A stretch of DNA of 64,000 bases from Elmis aenea (GCA_947652605.1 OX393579.1:53140970-53204969); one strand, 5' to 3'; positions 42,598 through 55,946 are shown, counted from the first letter of the stretch. The notes: generated from the sequence alone by a model not told the origin. A program made the numbers and translations.

Positions 42598-43965
42598 TGC
42601 AAAACAATTGTATTCATGTAAAGAGGCGATGGATAAACTGTTCCTGTGATATACAAATCAATAATTAAAATTGTTTCGAAATAGTCGCTCAAGGAACATA
42701 TGTATTAACTAAAGCACGGTATTTTTAGGAAATTATTAAAAATTAAAACCAGCTCATTGAAAGACATATGCAAAACAATTGTATTCATGTAAAGAGGCGA
42801 TGGATAAACTGTTCCTGTGATATACAAATCAATAATTAAAATTGTTTCGAAATAGTCGCTCAAGGAACATATGTATTAACTAAAGCACGGTATTTTTAGG
42901 AAATTATTAAAAATTAAAACCAGCTCATTGAAAGACATATGCAAAACAATTGTATTCATGTAAAGAGGCGATGGATAAACTGTTCCTGTCATATACAAAT
43001 CAATAATTGAAATTGTTTCGAAACAGTCGCACAAGGAGCATATGTATTATCTAAAGCACGGTATTTTTAGGAAATTATTAAAAATTAAAACCAGCTCATT
43101 GAAAGACATATGCAAAACAATTGTATTCATGTAAAGAGGCGATGGATAAACTGTTCCTGTGATATACAAATCAATAATTTAAATTGTTCAGAAATAGTCG
43201 CTCAAGGAACATATGTATTAACTAAAGCACGGTATTTTTAGGAAATTATTAAAAATTAAAACCAGCTCATTGAAAGACATATGCAAAACAATTGTATTCA
43301 TGTAAAGAGGCGATGGATAAACTGTTCCTGTGATATACAAATCAATAATTAAAATTGTTTCGAAATAGTCGCTCAAGGAACATATGTATTAACTAAAGCA
43401 CGATATTTTTAGGAAATTATTAAAAATTAAAACCAGCTCATTGAAAGACATATGCAAAACAATTGTATTCATGTAAAGAGGCGATGGATAAACTGTTCCT
43501 GTCATATACAAATCAATAATTGAAATTGTTTCGAAACAGTCGCACAAGGAACATATGTATTATCTAAAGCACGGTATTTTTAGGAAATTATTAAAAATTA
43601 AAACCAGCTCATTGAAAGACATATGCAAAACAATTGTATTCATGTAAAGAGGCGATGGATAAACTGTTCCTGTGATATACAAATCAATAATTTAAATTGT
43701 TCAGAAATAGTCGCTCAAAGAACATATGTATTAACTAATGCACGGTATTTTTAGGAAATTATTAAAAATTAAAACCAGCTCATTGAAAGACATATGCAAA
43801 ACAATTGTATTCCTGTAAAGAGGCGATGGATAAACTGTTCCTGTGATATACAAATCAATAATTAAAATTGTTTAGAAATAGTCGCTCAAGGAACATATGT
43901 ATTAACTAAAGCAAGGTATTTTTAGGAAATTATTAAAAATTAAAACGAGCTCATTGAAAGACATA
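42598..43965 (+). repeat. Short local duplications, 513-bp period
   Basis: Eight monomers in which 'gaaacagtcgc' recurs at 43020 and 43533 (3 x 171 = 513) together with the rare 'tattatctaaag'. The following monomers also match ('aatttaaattgttcag'). The third monomer of the second unit differs, so the second copy is partial. One base change, 'aaggagcat' at about 43036, is private to the first. Confidence 0.78.
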
Positions 43966-46965
43966 TGCAAAACAATTGTATTCCTGTAAAGAGGCGATGG
44001 ATAAACTGTTCCTGTGATATACAAATCAATAATTAAAATTGTTTAGAAATAGTCGCTCAAGGAACATATGTATTAACTAAAGCACGGTATTTTTAGGAAA
44101 TTATTAAAAATTAATACCAGCTCATTGAAAGACATATGCAAAACAATTGTATTCATGTAAAGAGGCGATGGATAAACTGTTCCTGTGATATACAAATCAA
44201 TAATTGAAATTGTTTCGAAATAGTCGCACAGGGAACATATGTATTAACTAATGCACGGTATTTTTAGGAAATTATTAAAAATTAAAACCAGCTCATTGAA
44301 AGACATATGCAAAACAATTGTATTCATGTAAAGAGGCGATGGATAAACTGTTCCTGTCATATAGAAATCAATAATTGAAATTGTTTCGAAATAGTCGCAC
44401 AAGGAACATATGTATTAACTAAAGCACGGTATTTTTAGGAAATTATTAAAAATTAAAACCAGCTCATTGAAAGACATATGCAAAACAATTGTATTCATGT
44501 AAAGAGGCGATGGATAAACTGTTCCTGTGATATACAAATCAATAATTAAAATTGTTCAGAAATAGTCGCTCAAGGAACATATGTATTAACTAATGCACGG
44601 TATTTTTAGGAAATTATTAAAAATTAAAACCAGCTCATTGAAAGACATATGCAAAACAATTGTATTCATGTAAAGAGGCGATGGATAAACTGTTCCTGTG
44701 ATATACAAATCAATAATTAAAATTGTTTAGAAATAGTCGCTCAAGGAACATATGTATTAACTAAAGCACGGTATTTTTAGGAAATTATTAAAAATTAAAA
44801 CCAGCTCATTGAAAGACATATGCAAAACAATTGTATTCCTGTAAAGAGGCGATGGATAAACTGTTCCTGTGATATACAAATCAATAATTAAAATTGTTTA
44901 GAAATAGTCGCTCAAGGAACATTTGTATTAACTAAAGCACGGTATTTTTAGGAAATTATTAAAAATTAAAACCAGCCCATTGAAAGACATATGTAAAACA
45001 ATTGTATTCATGTAAAAAGGCGATGGATAAACTGTTCCTGTGATATACAAATCAATAATTAAAATTGTTTAGAAATAGTCGCACAAGGAACATATGTATT
45101 AACTAAAGCACGGTATTTTTAGGAAATTATTAAAAATTAATACCAGCTCATTGAAAGACATACGCAAAACAATTGTATTCATGTAAAGAGGCGATAGATA
45201 AACTGTTCCTGTGATATACAAATCAATAATTGAAATTGTTTCGAAATAGTCGCACAAGGAACATATGTATTAACTAATGCACGGTATTTTTAGGAAATTA
45301 TTAAAAATTAAAACCAGCTCATTGAAAGACATATGCAAAACAATTGTATTCATGTAAAGAGGCGATGGATAAACTGTTCCTGTCATATACAAATCAATAA
45401 TTGAAATTGTTTCGAAATAGTCGCACAAGGAACATATGTATTATCTAAAGCACGGTATTTTTAGGAAATTATTAAAAATTAAAACCAGCTCACTGAAAGA
45501 CATATGCAAAACAATTGTATTCATGTAAAGAGGCGATGGATAAACTGTTCCTGTGATATACAAATCAATAATTTAAATTGTTCAGAAATAGTCGCTCAAA
45601 GAACATATGTATTAACTAATGCACGGTATTTTTAGGAAATTAATAAAAATTAAAACCAGCTCATTGAAAGACATATGCAAAACAATTGTATTCCTGTAAA
45701 GAGGCGATGGATAAACTGTTCCTGTGATATACAAATCAATAATTAAAATTGTTTAGAAATAGTCGCTCAAGGAACATATGTATTAACTAAAGCACGGTAT
45801 TTTTAGGAAATTATTAAAAATTAAAACCAGCTCATTGAAAGACATATGCAAAAAAATTGTATTCCTGTAAAGAGGCGATGGATAAACTGTTCCTGTGATA
45901 TACAAATCAATAATTAAAATTGTTTAGAAATAGTCGCTCAAGGAACATATGTATTAACTAAAGCACGGTATTTTTAGGAAATTATTAAAAATTAAAACCA
46001 GCTCATTGAAAGACATATGCAAAACAATTGTATTCATGTAAAGAGGCGATGGATAAACTGTTCCTGTGATATACAAATCAATAATTGAAATTGTTTCGAA
46101 ATAGTCGCACAAGGAACATATGTATTAACTAAAGCACGGTATTTTTAGGAAATTATTCAAAATTAATGCCAGCTCATTGAAAGACATATGCAAAACAATT
46201 GTATTCATGTAAAGAGGCGATGGATAAACTGTTTCTGTGATATACAAATCAATAATTAAAATTGTTTAGAAATAGTCGCTCAAGGAACATATGTATTAAC
46301 TAAAGCACGGTATTTTTAGGAAATTATTAAAAATTAAAACCAGCTCATTGAAAGACATATGCAAAACAATTGTATTCATGTAAAGAGGCGATGGATAAAC
46401 TGTTCCTGTGATATTCAAATCAATAATTAAAATCGTTTAGAAATAGTCGCTCAAGGAACATATGTATTAACTAAAGCACGGTATTTTTAGGAAATTATTA
46501 AAAATTAAAACCAGCTCATTGAAAGACATATGCAAAACAATTGTATTCATGTAAAGAGGCGATGGATAAACTGTTCCTGTGATATACAAATCAATAATTA
46601 AAATTGTTTAGAAATAGTCGCTCAAGGAACATATGTATTAACTAATGCACGGTATTTTTAGGAAATTATTAAAAATTAAAACCAGCTCATTGAAAGACAT
46701 ATGCAAAAAAATTGTATTCCTGTAAAGAGGCGATGAATAAACTGTTCCTGTGATATACAAATCAATAATTAAAATTGTTTAGAAATAGTCGCTCAAGGAA
46801 CATATGTATTAACTAAAGCACGGTATTTTTAGGAAATTATTAAAAATTAAAACCAGCTCATTGAAAGACTTATGCAAAACAATTGTATTCATGTAAAGAG
46901 GCGATGGATAAACTGTTCCTGTCATATACAAATCAATAATTGAAATTGTTTCGAAATAGTCGCAC
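43966..46965 (+). repeat. Mixed satellite monomers without an in-place higher-order period
   Basis: About 17.5 monomers of alternating 'ttag', 'ttcg' and 'ttcag' types. No direct tandem higher-order copy is visible beside it. The part from about 45.1 kb on recurs far downstream: 'tacgc' at 45161 matches 59635, and 'gacttatgc' at 46867 matches 61683. No coding sequence is present. Confidence 0.8.
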
Positions 46966-49900
46966 AAGGAACATATGTATTAACTAAAGCACGGTATTTT
47001 TAGGAAATTATTAAAAATTAATACCAGCTCATTAAAAGACATATGCAAAACAATTGTATTCATGTAAAGAGGCGATGGATAAACTGTTCCTGTGATATAC
47101 AAATCAATAATTAAAATTGTTTCGAAATTGTCGCTCAAGGAACATATGTATTAACTAAAGCACGGTATTTTTAGGAAATTATTAAAAATTAAAACCAGCT
47201 CACTGAAAGACATATGCAAAACAATTGTATTCATGTAAAGAGGCGATGGATAAACTGTTCCTGTGATATACAAATCAATAATAGAAATTGTTTCGAAATA
47301 GTCGCACAAGGAACATATGTATTAACTAAAGCACGGTATTTTTAGGAAATTAGTAAAAATTAAAACCAGCTCTTTGAAAGACATTCGCATAACAATTGTA
47401 TTTATGTAAAGAGGCGATGGATAAACTGTTTCTGTGATATACAAATCAATAATTAAAAATGTTCAGAAATAGTCGCTCAAGAAACATATGTATTAACTAA
47501 AGCACGGTATTTTTAGGAAATTATTAAAAATTAAAACCAGCTCATTGAAAGACATATGCAAAACAATTGTATTCCTGTAAAGAGGCGATGGATAAACTGT
47601 TCCTGTGATATACAAATCAATAAATAAAATTGTTTAGAAATAGTCGCTCAAGGAACATATGTATTAACTAAAGCACGGTATTTTTAGGAAATTATTAAAA
47701 ATTAAAACCAGCTCATTGAAAGACATATGCAAAACAATTGTATTCATGTAAAGAGGCGATGGATAAACTGTTCCTGTGATATTCAAATCAATAATTAAAA
47801 TCGTTTCGAAATAGTCGCACAAGGAACATATGTATTAACTAAAGCACGGTATTTTTAGGAAATTATTAAAAATTAATACCAGCTCATTAAAAGACATATG
47901 CAAAACAATTGTATTCATGTAAAGAGGCGATGGATAAACTGTTCCTGTCATATACAAATCAATAATTGAAATTGTTTTGAAATAGTCGCACAAGGAACAT
48001 ATGTATTAACTAATGCACGGTATTTTTAGGAAATTATTAAAAATTAAAACCAGCTTATTGAAAGACATATGCAAAAAAATTGTATTCCTGTAAAGAGGCG
48101 ATGGATAAACTGTTCCTGTGATATACAAATCAATAATTAAAATTGTTTAGAAATAGTCGCTCAAGGAACATATGTATTAACTAAAGCACGGTATTTTTAG
48201 GAAATTATTAAAAATTAAAACCAGCTCATTGAAAGACATATGCAAAACAATTGTATTCATGTAAAGAGGCGATGGATAAACTGTTCCTGTGATATACAAA
48301 TCAATAATTGAAATTGTTTCGAAATAGTCGCACAAGGAACATATGTATTAACTAAAGCACGGTATTTTTAGGAAATTATTAAAAATTAATGCCAGCTCAT
48401 TGAAAGACATATGCAAAACAATTGTATTCATGTAAAGAGGCGATGGATAAACTGTTTCTGTGATATACAAATCAATAATTAAAATTGTTTAGAAATAGTC
48501 GCTCAAGGAACATATGTATTAACTAAAGCACGGTATTTTTAGGAAATTATTAAAAATTAAAACCAGCTCATTGAAAGACATATGCAAAACAATTGTATTC
48601 ATGTAAAGAGGCGATGGATAAACTGTTCCTGTGATATACAAATCAATAATTAAAATTGTTTAGAAATAGTCGCTCAAGTAACATATGTATTAACTAAAGC
48701 ACGGTATTTTTAGGAAATTATTAAAAATTAAAACCAGCTCATTGAAAGACATATGCAAAACAATTGTATTCATGTAAAGAGGCGATGGATAAACTGTTCC
48801 TGTGATATACAAATCAATAATTAAAATCGTTTAGAAATAGTCGCTCAAGGAACATATGTATTAACTAAAGCACGGTATTTTTAGGAAATTATTAAAAATT
48901 AAAACCAGCTCATTGAAAGACATATGCAAAACAATTGTATTCATGTAAAGAGGCGATGGATAAACTGTTCCTGTGATATACAAATCAATAATTAAAATTG
49001 TTCAGAAATAGTCGCTCAAGGAACATATGTATTAACTAATGCACGGTATTTTTAGGAAATTATTAAAAATTAAAACCAGCTCATTGAAAGACATATGCAA
49101 AACCAATGTATTCCTGTAAAGAGGCGATGGATAAACTGTTCCTGTGATATACAAATCAATAATTACAATTGTTTAGAAATAGTCGCTCAAGGAACATATG
49201 TATTAACTAAAGCACGGTATTTTTAGGAAATTATTAAAAATTAAAACCAGCTCATTGAAAGACATATGCAAAACAATTGTATTCATGTAAAGAGGCGATG
49301 GATAAACTGTTCCTGTGATATACAAATCAATAATTAAAATCGTTTAGAAATAGTCGCTCAAGGAACATATGTATTAACTAAAGCACGGTATTTTTAGGAA
49401 ATTATTAAAAATTAAAACCAGCTCATTGAAAGACATATGCAAAACAATTGTATTCATGTAAAGAGGCGATGGATAAACTGTTCCTGTGATATACAAATCA
49501 ATAATTAAAATTGTTCAGAAATAGTCGCTCAAGGAACATATGTATTAACTAATGCACGGTATTTTTAGGAAATTATTAAAAATTAAAACCAGCTCATTGA
49601 AAGACATATGCAAAACCAATGTATTCCTGTAAAGAGGCGATGGATAAACTGTTCCTGTGATATACAAATCAATAATTACAATTGTTTAGAAATAGTCGCT
49701 CAAGGAACATATGTATTAACTAAAGCACGGTATTTTTAGGAAATTATTAAAAATTAAAACCAGCTCATTGAAAGACATATGCAAAACAATTGTATTCATG
49801 TAAAGAGGCGATGGATAAACTGTTCCTGTCATATACAAATCAATAATTGAAATTGTTTCGAAATAGTCGCACAAGGAACATATGTATTAACTAAAGCACG

Positions 49901-50847
49901 GTATTTTTAGGAAATTATTAAAAATTAATACCAGCTCATTGAAAGACATATGCAAAACAATTGTATTCATGTAAAGAGGCGATGGATAAACTGTTTCTGT
50001 GATATACAAATCAATAATTAAAATTGTTTAGAAATAGTCGCTCAAGGAACATATGTATTAACTAAAGCACGGTATTTTTAGGAAATTATTAAAAAATAAA
50101 ACCAGCTCATTGAAAGACATATGCAAAACAATTGTATTCATGTAAAGAAGCGATGGATAAACTGTTCCTGTCATATACAAATCAATAATTGAAATTGTTT
50201 CGAAATAGTCGCACAAGGAACATATGTATTAACTAAAGCACGGTATTTTTAGGAAATTATTAAAAATTAAAACCAGCTCATTGAAAGACATATGCAAAAC
50301 AATTTTATTCATGTAAAAAGGCGATGGATAAACTGTTCCTGTCATATACAAATCAATAATTGAAATTGTTTCGAAATAGTCGCACAAGGAACATATGTAT
50401 TAACTAAAGCACGGTATTTTTAGGAAATTAGTAAAAATTAAAACCAGCTCTTTGAAAGACATATGCAAAACAATTGTATTCATGTAAAGAGGCGATGGAT
50501 AAACTGTTTCTGTGATATACAAATCAATAATTAAAATTGTTCAGAAATAGTCGCTCAAGGAACATATGTATTAACTAAAGCACGGTATTTTTAGGAAATT
50601 ATTAAAAATTAAAACCAGCTCATTGAAAGACATATGCAAAACAATTGTATTCCTGTAAAGAGGCGATGGATAAACTGTTTCTGTGATATACAAATCAATA
50701 ATTAAAATTGTTCAGAAATAGTCGCTCAAGGAACATATGTATTAACTAAAGCACGGTATTTTTAGGAAATTATTAAAAATTAAAACCAGCTTATTGAAAG
50801 ACATATGCAAAACAATTGTATTCATGTAAAGAGGCGATGGATAAACT

Positions 50848-50861
50848 GTTCCTGTGATATA
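50848..50861 (+). other. Left target-site copy of element copy 1
   Basis: Satellite 'gttcctgtgatata' (monomer 43-56) directly left of the element. It pairs with 'gtttctgtgacata' at 51672-51685, 12 of 14 bases identical. Both differing bases are known monomer variants in this array. This is best read as a target-site duplication that later acquired changes or was exchanged with another monomer type. Confidence 0.7.
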
Positions 50862-51671
50862 TATATAATTTAGCTCTGCGAGCCAAGTTGGCCCATGGCT
50901 TGTTTGATAACTTTCTTCCATCCTTCTCTATCGCTGGTCTTCCTTCTCCATCCAGTAATTTTTAACGTTTCTAAATCTCTCTCCACTTCCGTCCTCCATC
51001 TTACTTTGGGTCGTCCCCTTCTCTTCCTTCCCCCTATCGTGTTTATCATTACCATTTTCGGCATTCTTGTACTCCCCATTCTTTCTGTATGTCCCAGCCA
51101 CCTTAGCCTTTGTGCTTTTATAACCCCAATGATACTTGTTTCTTTGTATAGTTCTTTTAATTCATCGTTTTTTCTTCTTACCAACCCATCTCCAATTCTC
51201 TTTCCGCCAAATATTTTCCTTAGCACCTTCCTTTCCCACACTTCTAGTCTTGTTTGTTCTGTTTTGTTTAGCGTCCATGTTTCGCACGCGTACGTCACTA
51301 TTGGTCTTATAGTAGTGTGGTATATTTTGATCTTTGCTTTTCTAGAAATATTTTTATTTCTCAGAACTCTGTTTAGTGCTCCCAAACAACGGTTTCCAGC
51401 CATTATTCTTGCCTGTATCTCATTGCCTATATTTGGGTTTCTTGAGAATATAGCCCCTAGGTACGTGAACTTTTCCACCTCTTCAAACTTGTATTCTTTT
51501 CCACTTTCTGTTGTTACCTTTAAGTAGTTTCCTCTTTTAAATTCACCGTCCTTCCATTCCATATACTTTGTCTTCTCCTCGTTTATATATAATCCCACCT
51601 TTCCCGCCTTTTCCTCCAGTGTTTTCGTTATAGTTCTCAACTCCTCTTTACTTCTAGTAATTAACACAAGA
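50862..51671 (-). mobile_element. 5'-truncated non-LTR (LINE-like) retrotransposon, copy 1
   Basis: An 810-bp insertion inside a satellite monomer, after monomer position 56. Satellite phase before (50806) and after (51801) differs by 995 = 171 + 824, which fits 810 bp of element plus a 14-bp target duplication. Read on the minus strand it contains the C-terminal part of a reverse-transcriptase ORF, a TAA stop, and then only a few A/T bases of tail running into the satellite 'gatata'. Base composition (many C/T tracts on the plus strand) differs sharply from the satellite. 5' truncation of this kind is normal for target-primed reverse transcription. The clade cannot be assigned reliably from this piece. 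Confidence 0.92.
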
Positions 51672-51688
51672 GTTTCTGTGACATACAA
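50870..51688 (-). pseudogene. C-terminal fragment of LINE reverse transcriptase, copy 1
   Basis: Open for 272 codons to a TAA stop, but it has no true start. The first codon is TTG, and residues 1-5 (MYVTE) are read from flanking satellite, with the element beginning at about residue 6. The reverse-transcriptase catalytic YADD motif would lie immediately upstream and is missing, as are the palm, the fingers and any endonuclease, so the product cannot be an active polymerase. Recognisable pieces: VLITRSKEEL after the lost YADD (8-17), GLYINEEKTKYM (32-43), FTYLG (74-78), IRPIVTYACETWTL (127-140), WERKVLRKIFG (151-161), LRWLGHTERM (195-204) and a basic GRRKRRGRP-like stretch (219-231). These match the region after the polymerase core in arthropod-type LINE proteins. 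No frameshift or stop interrupts it, so the insertion is fairly young. No promoter is seen and expression is unsupported. Confidence 0.9.
51672..51685 (+). other. Right target-site copy of element copy 1
   Basis: 'gtttctgtgacata', after which the satellite resumes in correct phase ('caaatcaataatt'). It matches the left copy at 12 of 14 positions. Confidence 0.7.
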
Positions 51689-54600
51689 ATCAATAATTAA
51701 AATTGTTCAGAAATAGTCGCTCAAGGAACATATGTATTAACTAAAGCACGGTATTTTTAGGAAATTATTAAAAATTAAAACCAGCTCATTGAAAGACATA
51801 TGCAAAACAATTGTATTCATGTAAAGAGGCGATGGATAAACTGTTCCTGTGATATACAAATCAATAATTAAAATTGTTTCGAAATAGTCGCTCAAGGAAC
51901 ATATGTATTAACTAAAGCACGGTATTTTTAGGAAATTATTAAAAATTAAAACCAGCTCATTGAAAGACATATGCAAAACAATTTTATTCATGTAAAGAGG
52001 CGATGGATAAACTGTTCCTGTGATATACAAATCAATAATTAAAATTGTTTCGAAATTGTCGCTCAAGGAACATATGTATTAACTAAAGCACGGTATTTTT
52101 AGGAAATTATTAAAAATTAATACCAGCTCATTAAAAGACATATGCAAAACAATTGTATTCATGTAAAGAGGCGATGGATAAACTGTTCCTGTGATATACA
52201 AATCAATAATTAAAATTGTTTCGAAATTGTCGCTCAAGGAACATATGTATTAACTAAAGCACGGTATTTTTAGGAAATTATTAAAAATTAAAACCAGCTC
52301 ACTGAAAGACATATGCAAAACAATTGTATTCATGTAAAGAGGCGATGGATAAACTGTTCCTGTGATATACAAATCAATAATAGAAATTGTTTCGAAATAG
52401 TCGCACAAGGAACATATGTATTAACTAAAGCACGGTATTTTTAGGAAATTAGTAAAAATTAAAACCAGCTCTTTGAAAGACATTCGCATAACAATTGTAT
52501 TTATGTAAAGAGGCGATGGATAAACTGTTTCTGTGATATACAAATCAATAATTAAAAATGTTCAGAAATAGTCGCTCAAGAAACATATGTATTAACTAAA
52601 GCACGGTATTTTTAGGAAATTATTAAAAATTAAAACCAGCTCATTGAAAGACATATGCAAAACAATTGTATTCCTGTAAAGAGGCGATGGATAAACTGTT
52701 CCTGTGATATACAAATCAATAAATAAAATTGTTTAGAAATAGTCGCTCAAGGAACATATGTATTAACTAAAGCACGGTATTTTTAGGAAATTATTAAAAA
52801 TTAAAACCAGCTCATTGAAAGACATATGCAAAACAATTGTATTCATGTAAAGAGGCGATGGATAAACTGTTCCTGTGATATTCAAATCAATAATTAAAAT
52901 CGTTTCGAAATAGTCGCACAAGGAACATATGTATTAACTAAAGCACGGTATTTTTAGGAAATTATTAAAAATTAATACCAGCTCATTAAAAGACATATGC
53001 AAAACAATTGTATTCATGTAAAGAGGCGATGGATAAACTGTTCCTGTCATATACAAATCAATAATTGAAATTGTTTTGAAATAGTCGCACAAGGAACATA
53101 TGTATTAACTAATGCACGGTATTTTTAGGAAATTATTAAAAATTAAAACCAGCTTATTGAAAGACATATGCAAAAAAATTGTATTCCTGTAAAGAGGCGA
53201 TGGATAAACTGTTCCTGTGATATACAAATCAATAATTAAAATTGTTTAGAAATAGTCGCTCAAGGAACATATGTATTAACTAAAGCACGGTATTTTTAGG
53301 AAATTATTAAAAATTAAAACCAGCTCATTGAAAGACATATGCAAAACAATTGTATTCATGTAAAGAGGCGATGGATAAACTGTTCCTGTGATATACAAAT
53401 CAATAATTGAAATTGTTTCGAAATAGTCGCACAAGGAACATATGTATTAACTAAAGCACGGTATTTTTAGGAAATTATTAAAAATTAATGCCAGCTCATT
53501 GAAAGACATATGCAAAACAATTGTATTCATGTAAAGAGGCGATGGATAAACTGTTTCTGTGATATACAAATCAATAATTAAAATTGTTTAGAAATAGTCG
53601 CTCAAGGAACATATGTATTAACTAAAGCACGGTATTTTTAGGAAATTATTAAAAATTAAAACCAGCTCATTGAAAGACATATGCAAAACAATTGTATTCA
53701 TGTAAAGAGGCGATGGATAAACTGTTCCTGTGATATACAAATCAATAATTAAAATTGTTTAGAAATAGTCGCTCAAGTAACATATGTATTAACTAAAGCA
53801 CGGTATTTTTAGGAAATTATTAAAAATTAAAACCAGCTCATTGAAAGACATATGCAAAACAATTGTATTCATGTAAAGAGGCGATGGATAAACTGTTCCT
53901 GTGATATACAAATCAATAATTAAAATCGTTTAGAAATAGTCGCTCAAGGAACATATGTATTAACTAAAGCACGGTATTTTTAGGAAATTATTAAAAATTA
54001 AAACCAGCTCATTGAAAGACATATGCAAAACAATTGTATTCATGTAAAGAGGCGATGGATAAACTGTTCCTGTGATATACAAATCAATAATTAAAATTGT
54101 TCAGAAATAGTCGCTCAAGGAACATATGTATTAACTAATGCACGGTATTTTTAGGAAATTATTAAAAATTAAAACCAGCTCATTGAAAGACATATGCAAA
54201 ACCAATGTATTCCTGTAAAGAGGCGATGGATAAACTGTTCCTGTGATATACAAATCAATAATTACAATTGTTTAGAAATAGTCGCTCAAGGAACATATGT
54301 ATTAACTAAAGCACGGTATTTTTAGGAAATTATTAAAAATTAAAACCAGCTCATTGAAAGACATATGCAAAACAATTGTATTCATGTAAAGAGGCGATGG
54401 ATAAACTGTTCCTGTGATATACAAATCAATAATTAAAATCGTTTAGAAATAGTCGCTCAAGGAACATATGTATTAACTAAAGCACGGTATTTTTAGGAAA
54501 TTATTAAAAATTAAAACCAGCTCATTGAAAGACATATGCAAAACAATTGTATTCATGTAAAGAGGCGATGGATAAACTGTTCCTGTGATATACAAATCAA

Positions 54601-55946
54601 TAATTAAAATTGTTCAGAAATAGTCGCTCAAGGAACATATGTATTAACTAATGCACGGTATTTTTAGGAAATTATTAAAAATTAAAACCAGCTCATTGAA
54701 AGACATATGCAAAACCAATGTATTCCTGTAAAGAGGCGATGGATAAACTGTTCCTGTGATATACAAATCAATAATTACAATTGTTTAGAAATAGTCGCTC
54801 AAGGAACATATGTATTAACTAAAGCACGGTATTTTTAGGAAATTATTAAAAATTAAAACCAGCTCATTGAAAGACATATGCAAAACAATTGTATTCATGT
54901 AAAGAGGCGATGGATAAACTGTTCCTGTCATATACAAATCAATAATTGAAATTGTTTCGAAATAGTCGCACAAGGAACATATGTATTAACTAAAGCACGG
55001 TATTTTTAGGAAATTATTAAAAATTAATACCAGCTCATTGAAAGACATATGCAAAACAATTGTATTCATGTAAAGAGGCGATGGATAAACTGTTTCTGTG
55101 ATATACAAATCAATAATTAAAATTGTTTAGAAATAGTCGCTCAAGGAACATATGTATTAACTAAAGCACGGTATTTTTAGGAAATTATTAAAAAATAAAA
55201 CCAGCTCATTGAAAGACATATGCAAAACAATTGTATTCATGTAAAGAAGCGATGGATAAACTGTTCCTGTCATATACAAATCAATAATTGAAATTGTTTC
55301 GAAATAGTCGCACAAGGAACATATGTATTAACTAAAGCACGGTATTTTTAGGAAATTATTAAAAATTAAAACCAGCTCATTGAAAGACATATGCAAAACA
55401 ATTTTATTCATGTAAAAAGGCGATGGATAAACTGTTCCTGTCATATACAAATCAATAATTGAAATTGTTTCGAAATAGTCGCACAAGGAACATATGTATT
55501 AACTAAAGCACGGTATTTTTAGGAAATTAGTAAAAATTAAAACCAGCTCTTTGAAAGACATATGCAAAACAATTGTATTCATGTAAAGAGGCGATGGATA
55601 AACTGTTTCTGTGATATACAAATCAATAATTAAAATTGTTCAGAAATAGTCGCTCAAGGAACATATGTATTAACTAAAGCACGGTATTTTTAGGAAATTA
55701 TTAAAAATTAAAACCAGCTCATTGAAAGACATATGCAAAACAATTGTATTCCTGTAAAGAGGCGATGGATAAACTGTTTCTGTGATATACAAATCAATAA
55801 TTAAAATTGTTCAGAAATAGTCGCTCAAGGAACATATGTATTAACTAAAGCACGGTATTTTTAGGAAATTATTAAAAATTAAAACCAGCTTATTGAAAGA
55901 CATATGCAAAACAATTGTATTCATGTAAAGAGGCGATGGATAAACT
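51686..55946 (+). repeat. 171-bp satellite array between the two retrotransposon copies
   Basis: About 25 monomers in unbroken phase, spanning the junction of the two 5099-bp units near 52065. Two consecutive 'cgaaattgtcgctc' monomers (52052 and 52222) mark that junction, while the corresponding left side of unit 1 has only one. There is no coding content. Confidence 0.95.

Larger units (their letters stand above)
1..50847 (+). repeat. 171-bp satellite array, first segment
   Basis: This is an uninterrupted head-to-tail array of a 171-bp monomer, about 297 units long. Monomer starts ('tgcaaaac') fall at 1, 172, 343, 514 and so on. Phase checked at 20015, 33014, 42598 and 50806 gives remainders of +7, +10, +18 and +18 nt, which the few visible indels explain fully. 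All units lie in the same orientation and I saw no inverted block. Composition is about 28% G+C. Monomers differ mainly by substitutions at a limited set of sites. No coding sequence is supported anywhere in this segment: stop codons recur every monomer in all frames. A centromeric or heterochromatic role is inferred from array size and organisation, not shown. Confidence 0.97.
46966..52064 (+). repeat. 5099-bp retrotransposon-containing unit, copy 1
   Basis: The unit equals exactly 25 monomers plus one 824-bp insertion (25 x 171 + 824 = 5099). Markers at offset 5099 are 'cgaaattgtc' near 47123/52222, 'acattcgc' at 47381/52480, 'tcgtttcgaa' at 47801/52900, and both ends of the inserted element. 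Correspondence fails left of about 46965 ('cgcac' against 'cgctc'). One internal difference is 51984 ('attttattc') against 57083 ('attgtattc'). Confidence 0.93.

Noticed and set aside
1..50847. CRISPR-like array of regular repeats
   Set aside because: The 171-bp units abut with no unique spacers, and no cas genes are present. This is a eukaryotic satellite array.
50895..51527. Open frame of 210 codons on the plus strand inside element copy 1
   Set aside because: It is antisense to the clear reverse-transcriptase frame, low in complexity and hydrophobic because of C/T-rich codons, and matches no family I recognise. It is a shadow frame.
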